Positions 17,001-24,788 of a stretch of DNA of 33,371 nucleotides are shown here, piece by piece (position 1 is the first letter of the stretch; each line of letters begins with the position of its first letter). A model generated the notes under the pieces. The model saw only the letters and a program-made list of their open reading frames with translations. It made no database searches and was not told the origin of the DNA. Position numbers and translations under genes: made by a program. This stretch comes from a virus. The stretch is taken from positions 1-33,371 of IMG/VR virus record IMGVR_UViG_3300042868_002307; one strand, given 5' to 3'.

Positions 17001-19368
17001 TGAGGCCAATACAAACGCTATAAATGCTGAGTATGGCGCGATGATGCGGGAGTACGGGCTCACGTTGCCAGAAGCCCGGTACTACGCAAGCACTGCACTA
17101 GAGTCTAAGCGTATGGATGCCTTGTATAAGGTACGCGACAAGATGCTGGCAGATGCCACTACGCTAGAAGCTACGGGTAAGAAAGATGGGGCCAAGAAAC
17201 TCCGGGATAAAGCAGAGGCGCTTGTATTCCACATGGAGCCTGACCAAGTTAAAGAGGGCTTGAAGTTATTCCAGACAATGCCAGAGATTCAAAAGATTGA
17301 TGACATTAAGCAGGAGATGCGTAGCTGGATTCGGGACCTCTTGCAGAAGACGGGGGTCTGGTCCGAGGAGCACGGGCAGTGGATGCTGGACAACGCGGAA
17401 TGGGTTCCATTCAATCGTGAGTTTACGGATAAAGAAACCATTGCATCTGGCTTTAACAAGTACGTAAAAGGCTTACAGGTAAAAGCGAAAGAGCAGGCCT
17501 TCAAAGGTTCCATGCGGGAAGTGCATGACGTGGTGGACAACTTCAGTAATTGGGCTGCGTACAGTGTGCGTAGCGCAATCGCTAACCAGAAAGCGCAGGA
17601 GCTTGCGCAAGCATCCCTAGAGTTCCTGCCTGATACGGAAGTCCGCCGTGTAGATACACCTGCAAAGGGTGCCGCAGATCGGACCATCTCGTATCTGGAG
17701 AACGGTACTACCAAGTATTTAGAGTTTGAGAGCGCGGCCAAAGCAGGTGTCTTCCGGGGCATGGAGTCTTTTGGGCGGTCCACCCTGCCGTTTATTGGCG
17801 GTATGTTGGACTGGACGAACAACGTGTTCCGGGCTTCCATTACAAACTTTCCCCTGTTCCCGCTGTACCAGCTTCCGATGGATGCCATTAGCGCGGTGTT
17901 TATATCTGGACTAAAGCCAAAGTACGCCTTCAAAATTCCGTTAACTGCAGTCGCAGAAGCAGTACGTACTATGACGGGCGCGAGCCAAGCACGGGAGACG
18001 CTAAAAGAATACGGGGCGGTAGGCGTGAGCGACTATAACGCTATGCTTAATCGTACTAATGCGGAGGCTAATGCCGGGTTGCAGAAGTTGTCTACATGGG
18101 CCAAGTATCAGAACCTCATGCAGAACATCAATATGGGGGCTGATAATGCCGTGCGTCAGGCGGTATACCTTGCTGCTAGGGATGCGGGGCTTACCGAAGC
18201 TGAAGCAGTTGAAAAAGCCTTTGAGATTATTAACTTCCGCACGCGGTTAGGTAACGCAGGGCTAACGCAAGTAGCACGAAACGTTGTGTTCTTCAACTCC
18301 TTGTTAGCGGCAACTCGGGCTGCATTGAAAGTAGTTAGCGGAGAAGGTATCTCCCCTGCCGATAGAGCGCAGGCTAAAAAATCACTGCTTAGTAATATGG
18401 CATGGCTGGCGGGGATATCGTTCCTAATGGCTGCGGCTAATGTAGGCGATGAAGATTACGAAAAAATGTCCCGTGTTGAGCAAGCTTCCAAGCTGACCCT
18501 CCCCGGTATGCACGGGTGGGGCATCCCCATGCGGCCCGATATCTTTACGTTGCCTAAGTTCTTTGCGGAAACATTGTTTCGCCAGTTTGCTAGCAAATAC
18601 TCAGACGACCCTGCAAAACTTACGGCGACCGTTAAGGACGTAGTGCTTAACGCACTAATCTCTGGCCCCCTGCCGGCTCCGCAAGCACTTAAAGTTGGGG
18701 TTGAACTTGCTACAAACTACAGTTTCTTTACCCAACGTCCTATTGTCGGACAGGGTTTGGCGAAACAAGAAAGCTACCTGCAGTCTTCTGCATCTACTAG
18801 TGAGGCTTCCAAGTTTATCGGAGAGACCTCTAAGCGGTTACTAGAGTCCGCAGGTATCGAGTCGCAAGGTATCTCCCCAATTAAGCTTGACTACTTCTTA
18901 CGCGGAATGCTGGGTATGTACGGCGGAGCCGTAATGTTAATGTCCAATAGCCTTGTAGGTAATAAGCCTTCGGAGTCCCTGCCAGATACGCTAGCCTCAG
19001 TACCCGGTATGAGCCGGATCGCGGTTAAAGAGTTTGACTCGCAGATCAAAAACGATTTTTACGATCTGGCTAAACGAGTAGATACCGCGGTTACTACACT
19101 GCGTAGACTGGAGTCCACCGGTAAAATTCCGGAAGCCCGTGCGTACCAAGAGAAGAACCTCAAACTCTTAAAATATCAAGCGTCCGTAAGCGGCATACAA
19201 GATGCACTTGGCGAGGTTAGAGCCGCGATATCTCAAATTAGCGCATTGCCGGACGATAAAAAAGGCGGGCGTGAGAAAGAAATCCGTAGGCTGCGAATAG
19301 TGGAGCGTCAGTTTCTTCAGCGATATGAATCGCTTATCAAAGAGATGCGGACCAAAGCCTTAGGCTAG
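14002..19368 (+). CDS. Giant polyvalent-type virion protein (candidate ejected protein, LPD38-like region, possible ART-like domain)
   Basis: At 1788 residues this is the largest product. Residues 100-310 are Ala/Gly-rich with hydrophobic stretches. Residues about 355-440 are a Pro-Glu-Ala-Val repeat. Residues about 448-515 ('VRVYHGGVEAGQTGPLWFTS', then 'AEGWA', then 'VFYVDLP') have the order of strands seen in ADP-ribosyltransferase-like domains of polyvalent proteins. Residues about 620-900 are linkers rich in Pro, Lys and Ala. The rest (about 900-1788) is a long helical region with 'NVFRASITNFPLFPLYQLPM' and 'VVFFNSLLAATRAALKV', resembling the large polyvalent protein-associated domain LPD38. 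By size and position it parallels T7 gp16 or P22 ejection proteins. No transglycosylase motif was seen. Its stop overlaps the convergent gene by 9 bp. Confidence 0.7.
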   Translation: MSWSDAPEVSSETPAWASAPELNAAPVEAAPTSLSDVALTGLQSLVGSGKSMLQGFGAEVAPAESLDELQKWLGSKMTPERQAELKRQSEATKAAAKSGSIGQEIATAGKNIAAAPILTATQGIGSSVLPVVLGLGATALGVSLGAPVTLAAAVGIGAKYALGALQGAGEVKGNIYEEVQKELVAKGVPKEAAKQQALASQEYLGKNWGGILAAGGIGAVAGGTGLEKNLTGLFGKKTAEEIAKDTARKAAAGYGTRVGAAALKEAVPEAIQSGQARGATNIALTEAGVPTPTMQGVAGEATTGALSGALAAGPVSAYTERGGPAAPTTSTAPPTGPRASTAPRYSAASPPAPAPEVVTPEAAVAPEAAVAPEAEVAPEAAVAPEVVTPEAEVAPEAEVAPEAAVAPEVVTPEAAVAPEAAVAPEAEVAPEAEVAPEAPAAPAPPAGTVRVYHGGVEAGQTGPLWFTSDLRNAEGWARKAVGGGEVFYVDLPNTHPLVAKDSEFGVLPPQNFELPAEYANQRKRLTPEPIPEPTLRPAPTVYTPETAPTVLGPDTFKALGIGPTAVIRKAPIVGLDITDPANAAQIKRDLEMYREGRSEGIQAKIDRYLARPEFKAVPSEPVNVQPSPPASPPTVQATEPGGSQPSVEVPVQPTEPAPVQPAAAAAPAKPAETVGLGLAPAGPPTSTGTAAKGTPPVALTKDTAIAGLQARVDNAGTKPAARKEAADTIALLNDPTENETQEDKAGNLRLAAKVLGRTAVETPTKPAEPAEPATKPKVPVGGMFGALVKPGTPDIAQEEAPTKAPKKAPKKAPKQGRAVDFTTEEAKAEAKAEAAAVKAARIRADQAKRQAAALAKKSKKQQGKILFGAPKAPPAKPQAAQDAADTLAAMGRTLPAEDTRSLPERVKDAVADFMPKRKGTESWTTAFVNMASDALDASEPLIRAVREEARATMPEGEATDLLMQLSQSQASHASSLADSALQTGGLKYNPETYKFQTTKSEANTNAINAEYGAMMREYGLTLPEARYYASTALESKRMDALYKVRDKMLADATTLEATGKKDGAKKLRDKAEALVFHMEPDQVKEGLKLFQTMPEIQKIDDIKQEMRSWIRDLLQKTGVWSEEHGQWMLDNAEWVPFNREFTDKETIASGFNKYVKGLQVKAKEQAFKGSMREVHDVVDNFSNWAAYSVRSAIANQKAQELAQASLEFLPDTEVRRVDTPAKGAADRTISYLENGTTKYLEFESAAKAGVFRGMESFGRSTLPFIGGMLDWTNNVFRASITNFPLFPLYQLPMDAISAVFISGLKPKYAFKIPLTAVAEAVRTMTGASQARETLKEYGAVGVSDYNAMLNRTNAEANAGLQKLSTWAKYQNLMQNINMGADNAVRQAVYLAARDAGLTEAEAVEKAFEIINFRTRLGNAGLTQVARNVVFFNSLLAATRAALKVVSGEGISPADRAQAKKSLLSNMAWLAGISFLMAAANVGDEDYEKMSRVEQASKLTLPGMHGWGIPMRPDIFTLPKFFAETLFRQFASKYSDDPAKLTATVKDVVLNALISGPLPAPQALKVGVELATNYSFFTQRPIVGQGLAKQESYLQSSASTSEASKFIGETSKRLLESAGIESQGISPIKLDYFLRGMLGMYGGAVMLMSNSLVGNKPSESLPDTLASVPGMSRIAVKEFDSQIKNDFYDLAKRVDTAVTTLRRLESTGKIPEARAYQEKNLKLLKYQASVSGIQDALGEVRAAISQISALPDDKKGGREKEIRRLRIVERQFLQRYESLIKEMRTKALG
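15063..15318 (+). repeat. 18-bp repeat encoding Pro-Glu-Ala-Val linker
   Basis: Units close to CCTGAAGCGGCGGTTGCT (18 bp) alternate with variants for 'PEAEVA' and 'PEVVT'. There are about fourteen six-residue units in all, with a larger order of blocks ending in 'PEVVTPE'. The repeat makes an acidic, proline-rich, probably extended spacer between the membrane-like N-terminal region and the possible ADP-ribosyltransferase-like domain. Confidence 0.9.
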
Positions 19369-19599
19369 GCGCCAGATACGTACACCGTAGTAGCCAAACT
19401 CTACGCGGTTGTGCGCTTTTAAAAGAATTCGGAAGTGGCGTTCCGCAGGCTTCAGCAACTTGCGGACTTCACTCGCGGTTGCGGTAGTCTTAAGGAACAC
19501 CGAATACCCGGGAAGTAGACCCTCCCACGGTATGTAGTACGGCACTCCGTAGACATGGATGAACCGAACCGAGTCAGGGATTAGATAGGGACGCGCCAT
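19360..19599 (-). CDS. Small basic conserved-looking protein, unknown function
   Basis: This is a 79-residue protein, rich in Tyr, Arg and hydrophobic residues ('FIHVYGVPYYIPWEGLLPGY'), with a helical Lys/Arg segment around 43-65 ('ASEVRKLLKPAERHFRILL'). Its ATG lies 26 bp inside the primase-helicase 3' end, so it is the last cistron of the leftward operon. Its stop overlaps the convergent giant virion gene by 9 bp. The helix could bind nucleic acid, but I recognise no family. A real gene is favoured because the space would otherwise be an unusually long non-coding gap for this genome. Confidence 0.6.
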   Translation of the reverse strand: MARPYLIPDSVRFIHVYGVPYYIPWEGLLPGYSVFLKTTATASEVRKLLKPAERHFRILLKAHNRVEFGYYGVRIWRLA

Positions 19600-22459
19600 T
19601 GTCTACTGCAAAAGTCGTATCGGTTAAGCCCACTGCTATACCGTCAATGCAATAGCAGCGAATACCCATAGCGTCGAAACTTCCGATAGCCCCAGCGCCG
19701 ATCCGCTTTGTCATCGCAGCCCCCCCATTCTTGAGCACCTTGCGATCTGCAAGCTCTTTGATAGCCTGCTGGAAGTCCACCTGCCGGGACACAAAATAGT
19801 CCTTAAGCGCCGCCGCAGGTATCCACAACTCACGAGTATCCGGCTCATACCGAATGCGCAGTGGGCCGCGTGGAGATTGCGTAGGGGCGCTTAGGTTGCC
19901 CAAGGTACGAGCGCCGTTGATGACCAGTGCATTGTTCAGGTTCTCGTTAACGTAAGTAGTCAGCGTTTCCTGTGCAGCCAAGGTGTTGTCTGCTGCGGGG
20001 GCAATGATGTCAGCCCGGATGTCGGTAATAACGTGCAACGCATAGGTGTATACCCGAGAGATACTGATAGCACACAAGCCTAGCTTCACCGCAATGCTGA
20101 GCCCGGTAAAGGCGCAGGCCAACACGATAGAGTAGAACCGATCCGCCTGCGTAAGGCTCAAGTCATTGTCTATGCGGGACTGAATCTTCTTAAGCTGCGC
20201 AATAACCTTCTCCCGGTTCTGCATAACGTACTGAATGAATACGGGTCCCGCAACCCCGTAGTTATCTGCCAACGCTCCAAATATAAGGTCTGACTCCTGT
20301 TTGCTTATATCGGCAGGGCGGTTAACCCGAAGCTCAATAAGCCTACGCAGTTCGCCGTCAGAGGTATTCTTGAGGCGGGTCAACTTGTCGTACAGCGACG
20401 AGTTACTGGACATAATCACGAAGGTCATCCATGATGTGTTGTTTACGCGCAACTTGTTTGTCTGCGACTCCATACGATTCTTGCCCCGCCCCTGCGGGAT
20501 ATCGTAGATCAACTCGGACAGTTCCTCGTCCCCGTAGTTGGTGACCTCATCCATAGTCGCCGCCATGCTGTTCAGCGTACCAAGCCATTGCATCTTGGAC
20601 ACGCCCGTGTCAGTCTTCTTCATCAACAATTCGCTGGGGTGCCCGAATATGGAGTTGATGACCATCTGCGCGGTAGTCTTGCCGGTACCGGACTTATTAG
20701 ACATCAAGTTAATGGCCGCACCTCGCACCTCCATACCGCCAATGAGCCGCAGGAGCGGAGCCCCAAACCCAAAGGCAAGGGAGAGGGCATGGGCTTCCAT
20801 GCCCGGACGGTCGTAGAAGTTGGCAATCGTAGACCACTTAGCCAGCGTACCCTTTGCCATCAACTTGGGGGCCATTGCTTTAGTCGCGCTAGCTGCGGGG
20901 GCAAGACGTATCCCGTGCGCTGTGTACTCCAACTCACCAACAACGAAGCCACTGTCGTCCGGGGTCCAACCCATTTGGTTGCGGGTACGGTCAGATGCAA
21001 ACGACTTCTGCAAATTGCGAATCGACGCTGCGAGATAGGCCATGATGTTATCCAGTTCTTTGTTGATCGCTACTACCCCGTGCTTGAGTAGCAGGTCACG
21101 CATTTTTTCTTTGGTTAGTAAGTGGGCTACGGGGGCAATGAAACGGCGAATACCATCGTGCGGGGTATGCAGGTTCACACCTACAAGTTCCCCCTCGCCG
21201 TCCCCTTGCTCTGAGGAGTCATAAAACCGTGAGGATAGATATAGGTCGTACTTGTAGATTTCTACTTCTATCGGGTCGCCCGATTCCTTGTCTTTGCTCT
21301 TGAGGTAGACCCCACCATGTAACCCCCGAAAGTATGGGAATGGGTATGCGGGGATTTCTACTTGGACCTTTGTATCGGCCCCGATCTCTGCGTTGTCTGG
21401 GTTCAACTGCTGCTCAACGATGTACACATCATTGATGGCTTCCGCAGCTTCTACCTTGCGGCCCAACGCAATAGGGCTAGTAACTCGTTGGGTACAGCCC
21501 GCACAGCCCGCGCTGTAATTAGAACGGTACCACTCACAAGTCATAGGCCCCTGCGTGCCCTCGGCTTTCTGCAACGTGCCTTCCGCGGTATACCCGGGGT
21601 GCCCGCGAGACAAGGTATGAATAGAAGTCTCAGCGTCTGTACAGCGCCATGCGATAGACAGTGCGGCCCTCCACAGAGGCTCTTCCAAGGTAGCGCTGTT
21701 CTGCACCGCGTTGGATATCTGAGCGCAACCTGTGCCCCGCAAGCTGCGGCGTACGATCCGGGAGAATTCTGACGCAGGGTAGTCACCCCCTGCAAGAGCG
21801 CGGGTCATGGCATCGACGCCCTCACCCTTAGCAGCAGACCAGTCGATCTCTTCCACTATCGGGGGCATCACGGCTTTAAGCGTAGCCAGATCGCTGACTA
21901 CCCCCTCTACCATAAGCAAGACTGGCACTGCAGGGGTAACCTTGTGGTTAGCGGTGTCTACCATGCGCAGGACCCGGGCAGGGTCCGCGGTCACGCTCAG
22001 GTCAATCGCCAGCTTGTGCTCTACACAAAGTTGTTTGAAAGCGCGGGCTAAGGGTTTCCACGTAGCCGTAGTAAGGACTTCATGGAACGGCCAGTAAACA
22101 TGCAACCCCCGGCCTGAGTTAACTATATAGGGGGTAGGTAGCCCTGTGGTAGCGATGAACGCCCGAAGTGCAGAAGCGCCTTCAGCCTGATCTTCGTAGG
22201 GCTTACCCTCGCCACAATCTATATCTACAAAAAGGCAGCGTAGTGCCTTCGCGTTTGCTGCCTTGCGGCCCTCTGCGGCATCGGTGTATGCAGCCAGAGC
22301 AAAGAATACGTTGGTGTCCTGTGCGTGTAACACATTGCCCCGGTCAACGAGGTCTTGGATGGTTGGGTGGAAACTAGGGACTACGGTCCCGTTTTTGATG
22401 CTTAAAGCACAGTACAAGCCTTCAGGAGGCAATACAGCATGATAGAAGGAAATATTCAC
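19574..22459 (-). CDS. Primase-helicase fusion (AEP-type primase plus DUF927-like SF3-type ATPase)
   Basis: This 961-residue protein starts at GTG 22459, preceded by GAGG; in-frame stops follow upstream. Residues 1-190 are an archaeo-eukaryotic-type primase: Asp79 and Asp81 in 'FVDIDCGEG', 'SGRGLH' at 115-120 with His120, and 'DLSVTADPARVLR' at 153-165. A Cys cluster of C-x10-C-x2-C type lies near residue 320 and may bind zinc. The C-terminal ATPase has Walker A 'SNKSGTGKTT' near 586 and Walker B 'ATMDEVTN' near 632, in a context like DUF927 phage and plasmid helicases. It would prime and unwind DNA for the phage polymerase. It stands in for the T7 gp4 type, whose Toprim and RecA folds are absent here. 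Confidence 0.85.
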   Translation of the reverse strand: MNISFYHAVLPPEGLYCALSIKNGTVVPSFHPTIQDLVDRGNVLHAQDTNVFFALAAYTDAAEGRKAANAKALRCLFVDIDCGEGKPYEDQAEGASALRAFIATTGLPTPYIVNSGRGLHVYWPFHEVLTTATWKPLARAFKQLCVEHKLAIDLSVTADPARVLRMVDTANHKVTPAVPVLLMVEGVVSDLATLKAVMPPIVEEIDWSAAKGEGVDAMTRALAGGDYPASEFSRIVRRSLRGTGCAQISNAVQNSATLEEPLWRAALSIAWRCTDAETSIHTLSRGHPGYTAEGTLQKAEGTQGPMTCEWYRSNYSAGCAGCTQRVTSPIALGRKVEAAEAINDVYIVEQQLNPDNAEIGADTKVQVEIPAYPFPYFRGLHGGVYLKSKDKESGDPIEVEIYKYDLYLSSRFYDSSEQGDGEGELVGVNLHTPHDGIRRFIAPVAHLLTKEKMRDLLLKHGVVAINKELDNIMAYLAASIRNLQKSFASDRTRNQMGWTPDDSGFVVGELEYTAHGIRLAPAASATKAMAPKLMAKGTLAKWSTIANFYDRPGMEAHALSLAFGFGAPLLRLIGGMEVRGAAINLMSNKSGTGKTTAQMVINSIFGHPSELLMKKTDTGVSKMQWLGTLNSMAATMDEVTNYGDEELSELIYDIPQGRGKNRMESQTNKLRVNNTSWMTFVIMSSNSSLYDKLTRLKNTSDGELRRLIELRVNRPADISKQESDLIFGALADNYGVAGPVFIQYVMQNREKVIAQLKKIQSRIDNDLSLTQADRFYSIVLACAFTGLSIAVKLGLCAISISRVYTYALHVITDIRADIIAPAADNTLAAQETLTTYVNENLNNALVINGARTLGNLSAPTQSPRGPLRIRYEPDTRELWIPAAALKDYFVSRQVDFQQAIKELADRKVLKNGGAAMTKRIGAGAIGSFDAMGIRCYCIDGIAVGLTDTTFAVDNGASLSNP

Positions 22460-22558
22460 ACATCCTCACGGTCGGGATAAATTGGGTAAAAGGTGGGGCA
22501 GCGGCCCGTGTTCCGCTTTGTCGAGAAGGGATCAGCTTCTCCTAGCCCCGGGACGGGA
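22460..22558 (-). other. Non-coding leader between the HTH gene and the primase-helicase
   Basis: This gap of 99 bp is long for this operon. It contains a 6-bp inverted repeat GAGAAG/CTTCTC with a 7-base loop (22523-22541) that lacks a following T run, so it is not a convincing terminator. No near-consensus promoter was seen. It might be an mRNA leader or operator for the adjacent HTH protein. Confidence 0.35.
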
Positions 22559-22807
22559 TTATGCCTGTGCTTTAGGCGGACCCGTCATAAAACTATTTAT
22601 TTTCTCAATGAACTCTCCCCGGGGCCGAAAGGTTCCTGTGAACCACGAGTACACAGTCTGCCTAGTTACCCCTAGGGTACGTGCCACTGCGGCAACAGGA
22701 ATCTCATGGTGCAGGCAGTAGTCGGCAAGCTGAACCCCCAAGAGGGCGGGGTCAGCCGCTTGGATCGCTTTCACAAGCGAATACGAATAACCCCGGGCAT
22801 CACTCAT
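22559..22807 (-). CDS. Small helix-turn-helix DNA-binding protein
   Basis: This 82-residue protein has a clear helix-turn-helix at residues about 36-57 ('IPVAAVARTLGVTRQTVYSW'), of the Cro/XRE or MerR-recognition-helix style. The rest is short helices with no effector domain. It starts inside the end of the ssDNA-binding protein gene (8-bp overlap), so the two are probably translated together. It may act as a phage repressor or activator, or as an initiation factor binding the nearby leader before the primase gene. The target is unknown. Confidence 0.75.
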   Translation of the reverse strand: MSDARGYSYSLVKAIQAADPALLGVQLADYCLHHEIPVAAVARTLGVTRQTVYSWFTGTFRPRGEFIEKINSFMTGPPKAQA

Positions 22808-23675
22808 CGTCAGAGCCCCACTCGTCCAACATAGCGCTCACATCCTTGGCAGGAGCCGCAACTACTTCAGGCTTTTTGGAAACCTTCTTAGGGGCGGCAG
22901 GCTCTGCTGCGGGTGCTTCAGCGGGCTTGTTGAAAGCTGCGGGGAGTGCGGCCAGTGCCGGGGTCTCCTTGATAACCATCTTGCTCTCGATAGCCTGTGC
23001 CGCATCCTCGGAGCCGCCTTGAGCGCGTGCAACTGTGAGTTCTTCCCGCGTCAACGGACGGATAGCGCGAAACTTCAGGACCGGAACTGCTTCAGATGTA
23101 TCGAACCGGGCTTCCGTAACCACGCCCGACATAGGAACACCGTGGCCTGACAGAAACTTAGCGTATGCCTGCAGGGGCATCTTGTCGCCTTCAGCGCGGC
23201 CAAACAAAGACTTGGCAGGGAGTTGCAAGCGATAGACGTTACCGCTCAAGTCACCCTCAAGGGCCACTGCAAAACGCTGGCTAAAGCGGCACGCACGAGA
23301 TTCGCCTTGCCCAGAACCTGCGATGTTCTGTTTGCAGGTGGCGCAGGAAGAACCTTGCGGAGCCTTAACCGTGGCGTCTGGCAGCTTGCCGTCAGCGGAG
23401 AAACAGGCAGGGCTGGTAGCTGCGCCTTCTTCATAAACACCTTCGTAGTAAGTACGGGCCACAGAAGGGGCTGCATTGACCACTACCAAATTCATGGCGC
23501 GGTCCTCATTCTTGGCAATCTCCTCGCCGCCAACGATCATGCGCCACACACCGCCTTTGATAGAGATGGTCTTGCCTGTTGAGCCACCAGCAAGGCGCTT
23601 GGTGAATTCGTCGGGGTCAGAGCGGAGGTAGTCAGGAAGGGAAGCGCCGGATTTAAATAATGTGAGTTCAGACAT
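22800..23675 (-). CDS. Single-stranded DNA-binding protein with zinc site and acidic tail
   Basis: This is a 291-residue protein. The N-terminal 220 residues are beta-rich with four cysteines, C91, C111, C114 and C129 ('SSCATCKQN', 'SRACRFSQRF'), a likely zinc site as in T4 gp32-like and some podoviral SSBs. An Ala/Pro/Lys-rich flexible linker (about 250-278) is followed by the acidic end 'SAMLDEWGSDDE'. An acidic, aromatic C-terminal tail is the partner-binding signature of phage and bacterial SSBs (T7 gp2.5, T4 gp32, E. coli SSB). It would coat ssDNA and recruit polymerase and primase-helicase. The start ATG at 23675 lacks a recognisable Shine-Dalgarno sequence and has a palindrome just upstream. 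Confidence 0.8.
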   Translation of the reverse strand: MSELTLFKSGASLPDYLRSDPDEFTKRLAGGSTGKTISIKGGVWRMIVGGEEIAKNEDRAMNLVVVNAAPSVARTYYEGVYEEGAATSPACFSADGKLPDATVKAPQGSSCATCKQNIAGSGQGESRACRFSQRFAVALEGDLSGNVYRLQLPAKSLFGRAEGDKMPLQAYAKFLSGHGVPMSGVVTEARFDTSEAVPVLKFRAIRPLTREELTVARAQGGSEDAAQAIESKMVIKETPALAALPAAFNKPAEAPAAEPAAPKKVSKKPEVVAAPAKDVSAMLDEWGSDDE

Positions 23676-23682
23676 GATATGT

Positions 23683-23696
23683 AACTAATATTAGTT
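23683..23696. promoter_or_regulatory. 14-bp perfect palindrome in the SSB leader (possible operator)
   Basis: AACTAATATTAGTT is fully self-complementary and lies 8-21 bases upstream of the SSB start codon, where a Shine-Dalgarno sequence would be expected. None is visible there. It could be bound by an HTH protein or take part in autogenous control, as with T4 gene 32. This is inference from sequence symmetry and position. Confidence 0.4.
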
Positions 23697-23738
23697 GGAT
23701 AGGGTTGACACGGGTAACACAGGAAGGCACGGATAGAT

Positions 23739-24146
23739 TTATTTGGTTGCTCTCCTTACAGTAACGGAATATTTGGCATCGACGTTGAGTCCTTCAGGCA
23801 TCAAGCCGGGGTTATCTTGCAGGAACTGCTTCATGTTAGTTTGCGCTACGCGGCGCTCCAAGAGGTCTACGGCATCGTGGGCACGAATGAAGGCGTGCAT
23901 AGCACTCCAGTCGCTAGTCCAGTAGCGGGTCTTCACCGTGCGGGTAAAAGAGCCGTGGGCAGTCTTGCCGCCATCTTGGCCGGTAGTCTTGCAGATGGTA
24001 AGAAGCTCAGCTTCTATAGCGTCCATCTGGGTCTCTAGGCCCGCTAAACGCGCCTCATGCTCCGCGACCATAGCAGTCTTGGCATCACGCATTTTGATAT
24101 ACACACGCACTAACTTATCAGCATCATACTTAGTTTCGTCGGTCAT
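23739..24146 (-). CDS. Conserved phage protein with N-terminal coiled coil, unknown function
   Basis: This 135-residue protein has residues 8-50 predicted by eye as a long charged helix ('KLVRVYIKMRDAKTAMVAEH' and on). Then comes 'GSFTRTVKTRYWTSDWSAMH' and a C-terminal segment 'FLQDNPGLMPEGLNVDAKYS' plus 'VTVRR'. I recall close relatives next to SSB or replication genes in several podoviruses, without an assigned function. The fold outline (helical coiled coil plus small beta part) recalls Gam-like nuclease inhibitors, but this is not established. A good AAGGAA Shine-Dalgarno sequence precedes ATG 24146, and a strong promoter lies just upstream, so it is the first gene of a separately transcribed SSB/primase unit. 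Confidence 0.7.
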   Translation of the reverse strand: MTDETKYDADKLVRVYIKMRDAKTAMVAEHEARLAGLETQMDAIEAELLTICKTTGQDGGKTAHGSFTRTVKTRYWTSDWSAMHAFIRAHDAVDLLERRVAQTNMKQFLQDNPGLMPEGLNVDAKYSVTVRRATK

Positions 24147-24171
24147 TTTGTTTCCTTGGTTGGGAGTCTTT

Positions 24172-24199
24172 ATTATACACAGTCTAGCCTGAGTGTCAA
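24172..24199 (-). promoter_or_regulatory. Near-consensus sigma-70 promoter driving the SSB/primase unit
   Basis: On the minus strand TTGACA (24199-24194) is followed after 16 bp by TATAAT (24177-24172). Both hexamers are perfect; the spacer is 1 bp shorter than optimal. The expected transcript starts about 20 bases before ATG 24146 of the 135-residue gene. It would then continue through the SSB, HTH, primase-helicase and 79-residue genes. The -35 box begins two bases downstream of the HNH stop codon. Use of a host-type promoter agrees with the absence of a phage RNA polymerase gene here. Confidence 0.85.
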
Positions 24200-24200
24200 G

Positions 24201-24217
24201 CTATCTCTTGTTTGTAT
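24201..24217. repeat. Left copy of 17-bp direct repeat flanking the HNH gene
   Basis: CTATCTCTTGTTTGTAT here matches CTATCTCCTGTTTGTAT at 24789-24805 at 16 of 17 positions. On the minus strand this copy contains the HNH stop codon and ends two bases before the promoter -35 box. Read in the helicase frame it encodes 'YKQEI', then Ala and a stop. Confidence 0.88.
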
Positions 24218-24788
24218 GTACTTTGGCCTGTGTCGTAAGCGTTCGCTCAATACCCCACCCTGCACGAAGGCGCTCAGATACGCAGGCCCCAGAAATCCCA
24301 ACTTCGCGCCCCCATGCAGATAGTGATTGGGTTCGCCCTTGAAACGTAATGTGCTTTTCATCAGCCCCAATAGGGGTCTCTATTGCTTGGACGATATCCC
24401 ATCCATGCTCGAGACGGTGCTTAAGCCGTTTGTAAGGAACGTTATGGGCTGCTGCCAAGGACTGCAATGTAGTCTGGATGCCGTTGTAGTAAAACAAGCG
24501 GGTTGTACTTCGGTTGTTACTTTGGGTACTTGGGCTTGCCCATCGACAATTAGACGCACAATACGGCCCATTGTTGTCTATTCGATCTAGGGAGTGTTGC
24601 GCGCTTGGTTTTGGCCCCATATCTGCATAGAACATTTCAAAGTGGGTAATCCAAGAAGGGCAAATTTGAATCCCGCGCCCGCCATACCTAGGGTATTTAG
24701 GATTGTTTGGGTTTAAGCATCGTCCTTTCATGCTTGCCCAAGTTGTGTATTCTGGGGCGCTACGGAGCCCGTGCGTTTGCGGCATCAT
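24201..24788 (-). CDS. HNH homing-type endonuclease with two C-terminal DNA-binding repeats
   Basis: This is a 195-residue protein. The N-terminal HNH domain includes 'EYTTWASMKGRCLNPNN' (13-29), 'YGGRGIQICPSW' (35-46) and the core 'HSLDRIDNNGPYCASNCRWA' (65-84) with later Asn90-92. This layout is common in phage-borne homing endonucleases. Two similar C-terminal units follow (residues about 100-139 and 147-186), each with a 'sL..xx...vp/Is...v..RL..GW.i' pattern like NUMOD-type HTH repeats, probably for target recognition. An AGGAGATAG sequence precedes two consecutive ATGs (24788, 24785). The gene overlaps the helicase 3' end by 29 bp and is bounded by direct repeats, indicating insertion as a mobile unit. 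Confidence 0.9.
   Translation of the reverse strand: MMPQTHGLRSAPEYTTWASMKGRCLNPNNPKYPRYGGRGIQICPSWITHFEMFYADMGPKPSAQHSLDRIDNNGPYCASNCRWASPSTQSNNRSTTRLFYYNGIQTTLQSLAAAHNVPYKRLKHRLEHGWDIVQAIETPIGADEKHITFQGRTQSLSAWGREVGISGACVSERLRAGWGIERTLTTQAKVHTNKR

Noticed and set aside
17289-17933. 214-codon minus-strand frame inside the giant virion gene
   Set aside because: It is opposite a continuous, coherent coding frame, with no ribosome binding site or recognisable domain.
19355-19385. Bidirectional terminator at the convergent junction
   Set aside because: Only a weak 4-bp AGCC/GGCT stem with no T run is visible, and the two genes overlap by 9 bp.
23705-23739. Plus-strand TTGACA with TAGATT
   Set aside because: The spacing is 23 bp, far from the 16-18 bp needed, and the direction would be antisense to the local genes.
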